From contig NZ_CP129212.1 in the NCBI RefSeq assembly GCF_030413175.1, forward strand, positions 2,108,001 to 2,172,000: a stretch of DNA of 64,000 bases, read 5' to 3'. Below are positions 59,085-64,000 of this stretch, in pieces. The stretch's first letter is position 1; each line of letters opens with the position of its first letter. The position numbers were made by a program, and so were the translations under genes. The stretch is from Bradyrhizobium roseum. Its GTDB lineage: Bacteria > Pseudomonadota > Alphaproteobacteria > Rhizobiales > Xanthobacteraceae. The notes beneath the pieces were generated by a model that searched no databases, had not been told where the DNA came from, and worked only from the letters and a program-made list of their open reading frames with translations.

Positions 59085-61475
59085 ATGAATGTTCATACAG
59101 GCATAGGCGCCTCGATCCTGCGCAAGGAAGACCGCCGGTTCATCACCGGCAAGGGCAACTACGTCGCCGACATCAAGCGGCCGGATATGGTGATGGGCGT
59201 ATTCCTGCGCTCGCCGCACGCGCACGCGCTGATCAAGGGCATTGATATCAAGGTTGCCGCCGCACTGCCCGGCGTCGCCGCAATCTTCACAGGCGCGGAT
59301 CTCGCCGCGGACAAGGTCGGCGGTCTGCCCTGCGCGTGGGGCGTCAGCAATGCCGACGGCAAGCCGATGAAGGAGCCGCCGCGTTCGGCGATGGCGGTCG
59401 ACAAGGTGCGATGCGTCGGCGACGCGGTGGCGTTCGTGATCGCCGACACGGTCGAACAGGCGCGCGAAGCCGCGGACGCGATCGAGGTCGACTACGAGGT
59501 GCTGCCGGCCGTGGTCGGCGTGCTCGACGCCATACGCCCCGGCGCTGCCGCCGTGTTCGACGATATCCCCGACAATACCTGCTTCGACTGGGAGTGCGGC
59601 GACGCCAAGGCGACGGCGGCGGCGTTCAAGAATGCGGCGCATGTCGCCAAGATCAGCCTGGTGAACAATCGCCTGGTCGGCAATCCGATGGAGCCGCGCG
59701 CGGCAGTGGCCGAATACGATGCCGGCCGCGACCATTACACGATGTGGACCACGAGCCAGTTTCCGCATGTGGTGAAGGTGCTGATGGGCAACTTCGTGCT
59801 GAACATCCCGCAGCACAAATTGCGCATCGTGGCGCCCGACGTCGGCGGCGGCTTTGGCGTGAAGCAATTCCTGTACGCCGAGGAAATCATCACCACCTGG
59901 GCCTCGCGCAAGGTGGGTCGTCCGGTGAAATGGGTCAACGAACGCAGCGAGGGCTTCCTGTCGGACGCCCATGGGCGCGATCATGTCAGCGAAGCGGAAC
60001 TGGCGCTCGACGAAACCGGCAAGTTTCTCGGCCTGAAGGTACGCACCGTCGCCAACATGGGCGGCTATTTGTCGACGTTCGGCCCGAACATCCCGACCAA
60101 CCTCTACGGATTGCTGCTGGCCGGTGTCTACACCACGCCTGCGATCCATTGTGAAGTCAAAGGCGTGTTCACCAACACCGTGCCGGTCGATGCCTATCGC
60201 GGTGCGGGCCGTCCCGAGGCGACCTTCCTGCTCGAGCGTCTCGTCGACGTCGCGGCCAGCGAGATGAAGATCGACAAGGCTGAAATCCGGCGCAAGAACA
60301 TGATCGACGCGTCTCAGTACCCCTATCAGACGCCGGTGATCGTGAAATACGACAGCGGTGACCCTAAGGCCTGCCTCGAAAAGGCGCTCGAGGATTCCGA
60401 CTGGGGCGGCTTTGCCAAACGCAAGGAAGAATCCAAGGCGCGCGGCAAGCTGCGCGGCATCGGTCTGTGCACCTACGTGGAAGCGTGCGGCCTGGCCCCG
60501 TCACGTATTGTCCAGTCGCTCGGTGCCCGCGCCGGCATCTTCGAAAGCGCCACGGTGCGGGTCCATGTCACCGGCGACGTTACGGTGCTGATCGGAACCC
60601 ACAATCACGGTCAGGGTCACGAGACCACCTTTGCGCAGATCGTTTCGGAAAAATTGTCCATTCCGGCCGACAAGATCGAGATCGTGTTCGGCGACACAGA
60701 CAGGGTGCAGTTCGGATTGGGCACTTATGGCTCGAGATCGTTGGCGGTGGGTGGCACGGCGCTCGCCAAGGCCACCGACAAGATCATCGCCAAGGGGGCC
60801 AAGATTGCCGCGCATATGCTCGAGGCGGGCGAGGGCGACATCGTCTTCGAGAACGGATCGTTCGCCGTCCAGGGTACCGACCGTTCGAAATCGTTCGGCG
60901 ACGTGGTCGGCGCGGCTTACGGCCTGGTGAATTTCCCGGTCGATGTGCTGGAGCCGGGGATGGAAGCCCAGGCATTCTATGATCCGGTGAACTTCACCTA
61001 TCCCGGTGGTGCCCACATTGCCGAGGTCGAGATTGATCCGGAATGCGGCTCGGTCGATCTGGTATCCTATATCGCGGTGGATGATATCGGCACGGTGATC
61101 AACCCGATGATCGTGGCGGGGCAATTGCACGGCGGCATCGCGCAGGGGGTCGGTCAGGCGCTGTTCGAGAACTGCGTCTATGACGAGACATCCGGCCAGA
61201 TGCTCTCGGCGTCGTTCATGGACTATTGCATGCCGCGCGCCGACAACATGCCCAACATGGAAATCGTCACGCTGTCGACGCTGTGTACGCATACGAGCTT
61301 CGGCGTCAAAGGCTGCGGCGAAGTCGGCACCATCGGGTCGCCTGCGACTGTGATCAATGCCGTGGTCGATGCGCTGTCGCATCTCGGCGTCAGTCATGTC
61401 GACATGCCGGCCACGCCAAGCCGGATCTGGCGCATCATCCACAATAGCGCCAATCAGCTGCGCGCAGCGGAATAG
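59085..61475 (+). CDS. coxL: Molybdenum hydroxylase large subunit, form II CoxL-like
   Basis: This 796-residue subunit binds the Mo-molybdopterin-cytosine-dinucleotide cofactor. Family features are the N-terminal ASILRKEDRRFITGKGNYVADI block, DVGGGFGVKQFL, and a C-terminal GVKGCGEVGTIGSPA carrying the conserved glutamate. The active-site loop is AYRGAGR (residues 370-376), the signature of form II; true CO dehydrogenases (form I) have AYxCSFR with the copper-binding cysteine. CO oxidation is therefore unlikely as the main role; an aldehyde or N-heterocycle hydroxylase is more probable. It lies two bases after coxS. Confidence 0.9.
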   Translation: MNVHTGIGASILRKEDRRFITGKGNYVADIKRPDMVMGVFLRSPHAHALIKGIDIKVAAALPGVAAIFTGADLAADKVGGLPCAWGVSNADGKPMKEPPRSAMAVDKVRCVGDAVAFVIADTVEQAREAADAIEVDYEVLPAVVGVLDAIRPGAAAVFDDIPDNTCFDWECGDAKATAAAFKNAAHVAKISLVNNRLVGNPMEPRAAVAEYDAGRDHYTMWTTSQFPHVVKVLMGNFVLNIPQHKLRIVAPDVGGGFGVKQFLYAEEIITTWASRKVGRPVKWVNERSEGFLSDAHGRDHVSEAELALDETGKFLGLKVRTVANMGGYLSTFGPNIPTNLYGLLLAGVYTTPAIHCEVKGVFTNTVPVDAYRGAGRPEATFLLERLVDVAASEMKIDKAEIRRKNMIDASQYPYQTPVIVKYDSGDPKACLEKALEDSDWGGFAKRKEESKARGKLRGIGLCTYVEACGLAPSRIVQSLGARAGIFESATVRVHVTGDVTVLIGTHNHGQGHETTFAQIVSEKLSIPADKIEIVFGDTDRVQFGLGTYGSRSLAVGGTALAKATDKIIAKGAKIAAHMLEAGEGDIVFENGSFAVQGTDRSKSFGDVVGAAYGLVNFPVDVLEPGMEAQAFYDPVNFTYPGGAHIAEVEIDPECGSVDLVSYIAVDDIGTVINPMIVAGQLHGGIAQGVGQALFENCVYDETSGQMLSASFMDYCMPRADNMPNMEIVTLSTLCTHTSFGVKGCGEVGTIGSPATVINAVVDALSHLGVSHVDMPATPSRIWRIIHNSANQLRAAE

Positions 61476-61484
61476 GAGCCGGCG

Positions 61485-62294
61485 ATGAAGGACTTTTCGT
61501 ACTACAAGCCATCCACCGTCTCCGAGGCCGTCGCCCTGCTGGCGGCGAGCGGTGAGAACCGCCCCCTTTCCGGCGGCATGACGCTGCTGCCGACCATGAA
61601 GATGCGGCTCGCGTCGCCGACGGCGATCGTCGATCTGGCTGCGCTGCCCGGACTGACCGGGATCACGGTCGGCGGCGGCAGCGTGACCATCGGGGCGATG
61701 ACGACGCATGCCGAGGTCGCGGCGTCGGCGGAGATCAAGGCTGCAATCCCCGCGCTTGCCGCGCTCGCCGGCCTGATCGGCGATCCTCAGGTTCGGCATC
61801 GCGGCACCATCGGCGGATCGATGGCCAACGCCGACCCTTCAGCAGACTATCCGGCCGCGGCGGTGGGACTCGGCGCGACGATCGTCACGGATCGTCGCGA
61901 GATTGCCGCCGACGGCTTTTTCACGGCGATGTTTCAGACGGCGCTCGAACCCGACGAGATCATCCTGGCTGTCCGATTTCCGATTCCCGATGCGGCCGGC
62001 TATGCCAAGTTCAAGAGCCAGGCATCGCGCTACGCGCTGGTTGGCGTCTTCGTGGCGCGGTTCGGCGGCGCCGTACGCGTCGCGATTACCGGGGCCGGGC
62101 CGGTGGTCTTTCGATCCGGGGATATCGAGGATGCGCTGGCGGCCAATTTTTCACCCGATGCTCTGGCGCGGATTTCGATCGCGCCCTCGGGGTTGAATTC
62201 CGACATCCATGCCGACAGCGAGTATCGCGCCCATCTGGTGGTGGTGATGGCGCGCCGAGCTGTCGGGCAGGCACTGGGCCACAAGCCGGTATGA
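61485..62294 (+). CDS. coxM: Molybdenum hydroxylase FAD-binding medium subunit, CoxM-like
   Basis: This 269-residue flavoprotein subunit shows the two FAD-binding motifs of the family, SGGMTLLP (residues 29-36, the AGGHSL-type motif) and TIGGS (108-112) within GDPQVRHRGTIGGSMANADP. It accepts electrons from the iron-sulfur subunit and passes them to the external acceptor. It ends the operon, 10 bases after coxL, and converges with the LysR regulator. Confidence 0.92.
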   Translation: MKDFSYYKPSTVSEAVALLAASGENRPLSGGMTLLPTMKMRLASPTAIVDLAALPGLTGITVGGGSVTIGAMTTHAEVAASAEIKAAIPALAALAGLIGDPQVRHRGTIGGSMANADPSADYPAAAVGLGATIVTDRREIAADGFFTAMFQTALEPDEIILAVRFPIPDAAGYAKFKSQASRYALVGVFVARFGGAVRVAITGAGPVVFRSGDIEDALAANFSPDALARISIAPSGLNSDIHADSEYRAHLVVVMARRAVGQALGHKPV

Positions 62295-62346
62295 CGCGGT
62301 AACGGGCGGGATGGTGCACAACGAGGCGGCAGGCGGAGATGGTGCT

Positions 62347-63279
62347 TTATTCGGCCGCCGCCGGAAGCGCGGGCCGCGTCGCGGCTTTTGCCGTTTCTGC
62401 GGCGAACTCAAGGCGGCTGGAGTCCGAACCTAGATAGCTCTCGAGATAATTATACAGCGCATCGATGGCCGCGAGGTTGCGGCCTGCTGCCCGGTACAGC
62501 AGCAGATCGACCGGTGGCAAGGCGGGAAACCCCTCATTTGCGCCGATTTCGCGCAGGCCGGGGGTCAATGCGCTACGGCCGAGCACGGTCACTGCCATGC
62601 CTGCGAGCGCGGCCGCCTGCAATCCGACGGCGCTGGCGCTGACACAGGTGATCTTCCAGTTGCGCCCGATCCGCTCCAGCTTGTCGATCGCATGTTCCCG
62701 GTAGATGTTGCCGGCCGGCAGCAATGCCAACGGCACCGGATCGACCCAATGCGCGTCGGAATCAGCGCCGACCATCCAGATCAACTGCTCCTGGCCGACC
62801 ACTTTGCCGCCGGAGAAGCCCTCCATCTTGGTGACCAGTGCAAGATCGATCTCGCCGCGACGGACCAGTCCCACCAGCGGCGTCGACAATTCGCAGCGCA
62901 GCTCGACCTGCACTTTTGGAAACGCCTTGCGAAATCGGCTTAGAATCGCCGGCAAAACGAAGGCGGCGTAGAGATCCGGCGTGCCCAGGACCACCGTCCC
63001 CTCGACATCCGCCGCGGCCAGCCGTTGCAGCATCTCGTCGTGGAGCCGGAGTATGGATTTTGCGTAGGAAAGCACGAGGTCGCCGTCGTCGGTGAGAAGC
63101 TGGCGGCGGCCTTCGTGGCGCAACAGCGTCGTGTCGATCAGTTCTTCCAGCCGCTGCAACTGCAGCGTGATCGCGGGCTGGGTTCGCCCAAGCTGCCGGG
63201 CGGTAACGGTGATGCTGCCGGTCTGAACCACCGACACGAATGACCTCAGCATACGAATATCGAGGCTTATCAATGGCAT
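62347..63279 (-). CDS. LysR-family transcriptional regulator
   Basis: This 310-residue LysR regulator has the N-terminal helix-turn-helix (LRSFVSVVQTGSITVTARQLGRTQPAITLQLQRLEE, about residues 10-45) and an effector domain with YAAFVLPAILSRF. I use ATG 63279 because GGAGG lies nine bases upstream; the longer frame to 63324 has no ribosome site. It converges with the coxSLM operon and is divided from the downstream monooxygenase gene by 90 bases on the same strand, so it may regulate either. Confidence 0.88.
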   Translation of the reverse strand: MPLISLDIRMLRSFVSVVQTGSITVTARQLGRTQPAITLQLQRLEELIDTTLLRHEGRRQLLTDDGDLVLSYAKSILRLHDEMLQRLAAADVEGTVVLGTPDLYAAFVLPAILSRFRKAFPKVQVELRCELSTPLVGLVRRGEIDLALVTKMEGFSGGKVVGQEQLIWMVGADSDAHWVDPVPLALLPAGNIYREHAIDKLERIGRNWKITCVSASAVGLQAAALAGMAVTVLGRSALTPGLREIGANEGFPALPPVDLLLYRAAGRNLAAIDALYNYLESYLGSDSSRLEFAAETAKAATRPALPAAAE

Positions 63280-63369
63280 ATCCAAGCGCCTCCCTAGCTG
63301 GAGGCAATGCAGTTCTTGTGCCATTGGAATCAGGTCGCGGCGTTCGGGTGCCGGCGTGGATAGAAACCC

Positions 63370-64000
63370 TCAGTCCGCGCGATACACGTCGAGGGGAATC
63401 CCTTCCATCCGCGCCTTGATCTGTAGCGATGTGTACAGCGAAAAATGTCGCGCCTGCTGCAGATTGCCGCCCTGGAACCAGAGCGCTTCCTGCTTCGTCG
63501 GCTTCCACATGTTGCGCAACTCGCCTTCCCAGGGCCCGGGGTCCTTTGCGGTATCGGAGCCGAGGCCCCAGCACAGACCGACCTTTTCGGCGACATCAGG
63601 CGAGATCAACTGCGCCGCCCAGTCGTTCATCGGTCCGTAGCCCGTCGCATAGACGATGAGGTCCGCGGGCAGGGTGGTGCCGTCGGCCATGACTACGGAG
63701 TCTTCAGTGAGATGACTGATCTGCACGCCGGACTTTAGCTTGATGTGGCCCTCGATGATCAGGTCGGAGGCGCCGACATCGATGTAGTAGCCGGCCCCGC
63801 GCCGCGCATACATCAAACCGATGCCGCTTTCGTCTTCGCCGAACGTCAGCATGAACCCTGTCGCGCGGAGCCGCTCGTAGAACGCGGCGTCCTCCTGCCT
63901 GATGCGATCGAATACAGCTTTCGCGAATTGTGGGAGGATGCGGTAGGGGATCGAGGCTGCGATCAGGTCCGCGCGGTCGGCGTCGATGCCGGCAGCCAAC
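63370..64000 (-). CDS. Flavin-containing monooxygenase-like protein, C-terminal part, 5' end outside window
   Basis: This is the C-terminal 210 residues of a flavin-dependent monooxygenase of the FMO/Baeyer-Villiger (class B) type. The frame runs off the window edge, so the FAD-binding GxGxxG and FMO fingerprint lie outside. The diagnostic C-terminal ATG motif is visible as DLIVYATGYGPMNDW, followed by GNLQQARHFSLYTSLQIKARM. Such enzymes oxygenate ketones or amines; the substrate is unknown. Whether it belongs to the same pathway as the adjacent molybdenum hydroxylase cannot be judged from here. Confidence 0.8.
   Translation of the reverse strand, partial: LAAGIDADRADLIAASIPYRILPQFAKAVFDRIRQEDAAFYERLRATGFMLTFGEDESGIGLMYARRGAGYYIDVGASDLIIEGHIKLKSGVQISHLTEDSVVMADGTTLPADLIVYATGYGPMNDWAAQLISPDVAEKVGLCWGLGSDTAKDPGPWEGELRNMWKPTKQEALWFQGGNLQQARHFSLYTSLQIKARMEGIPLDVYRAD

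Noticed and set aside
60501..61799. Antisense open frame of 432 codons opposite coxL/coxM
   Set aside because: The plus strand carries intact molybdenum-hydroxylase subunits with all motifs; the antisense product is arginine-rich and motif-free.
58600..62294. Carbon monoxide dehydrogenase (form I)
   Set aside because: The large-subunit loop is AYRGAGR rather than AYxCSFR, and the gene order is S-L-M rather than M-S-L.

Overview
The window reads as chromosomal DNA of a photosynthetic alphaproteobacterium, most likely a photosynthetic Bradyrhizobium or a close relative such as Rhodopseudomonas. The evidence is a bacteriochlorophyll/reaction-centre gene cluster directly followed by a form IC (red-type) RuBisCO Calvin-cycle operon, high GC, short ATGA/GTGA overlaps between operon genes, and many ABC/TRAP solute transporters. 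The species call is inference; no rRNA, tRNA, CRISPR array, integrase or transposase was recognised.

Region 1 (2-10653, + strand) is the end of the photosynthesis gene cluster: bchH (5' cut by the window edge), bchL, bchM, lhaA, puhA, puhB, puhC, a small unnamed gene, acsF, puhE and hemA. It encodes the early Mg-branch of bacteriochlorophyll synthesis, the reaction-centre H subunit, its assembly factors and the first enzyme of tetrapyrrole synthesis. Region 2 (10690-19738) is the CO2-fixation block: cbbR facing away from cbbF-P-T-A-L-S-X, with an AT-rich divergent control region.

Region 3 (19781-25849) is accessory DNA: a decayed filamentous-haemagglutinin-like gene carrying at least four disabling lesions, an XRE regulator with an internal 15-bp tandem repeat, and two genes of unknown function. 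Region 4 (25850-45524) is the most interesting part, a phosphonate island. A first operon can make and perhaps export a C-P compound: PEP mutase, an O-methyltransferase-like protein, phosphonopyruvate decarboxylase, an EamA exporter and phosphonoacetaldehyde dehydrogenase. A SorC-type regulator lies between it and a second operon that can import and cleave such a compound: a Liv-type ABC importer with fused permease, an amidase, phosphonoacetate hydrolase, a second alkaline-phosphatase-superfamily hydrolase and a CUT1/Ugp-type ABC importer. Together they encode a complete PEP-to-phosphonopyruvate-to-phosphonoacetaldehyde-to-phosphonoacetate-to-acetate+Pi route with extra tailoring and transport.

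Region 5 (45720-64000) is catabolic: a second EamA transporter, a DctPQM TRAP transporter divergent from hyuA/hyuB (hydantoinase/oxoprolinase family), a spermidine/putrescine-type ABC transporter with a Tat-type binding protein, a form II CoxSLM-like molybdenum hydroxylase (AYRGAGR signature, so not a classical CO dehydrogenase), a LysR regulator and the C-terminal part of a flavin-dependent monooxygenase leaving the window.
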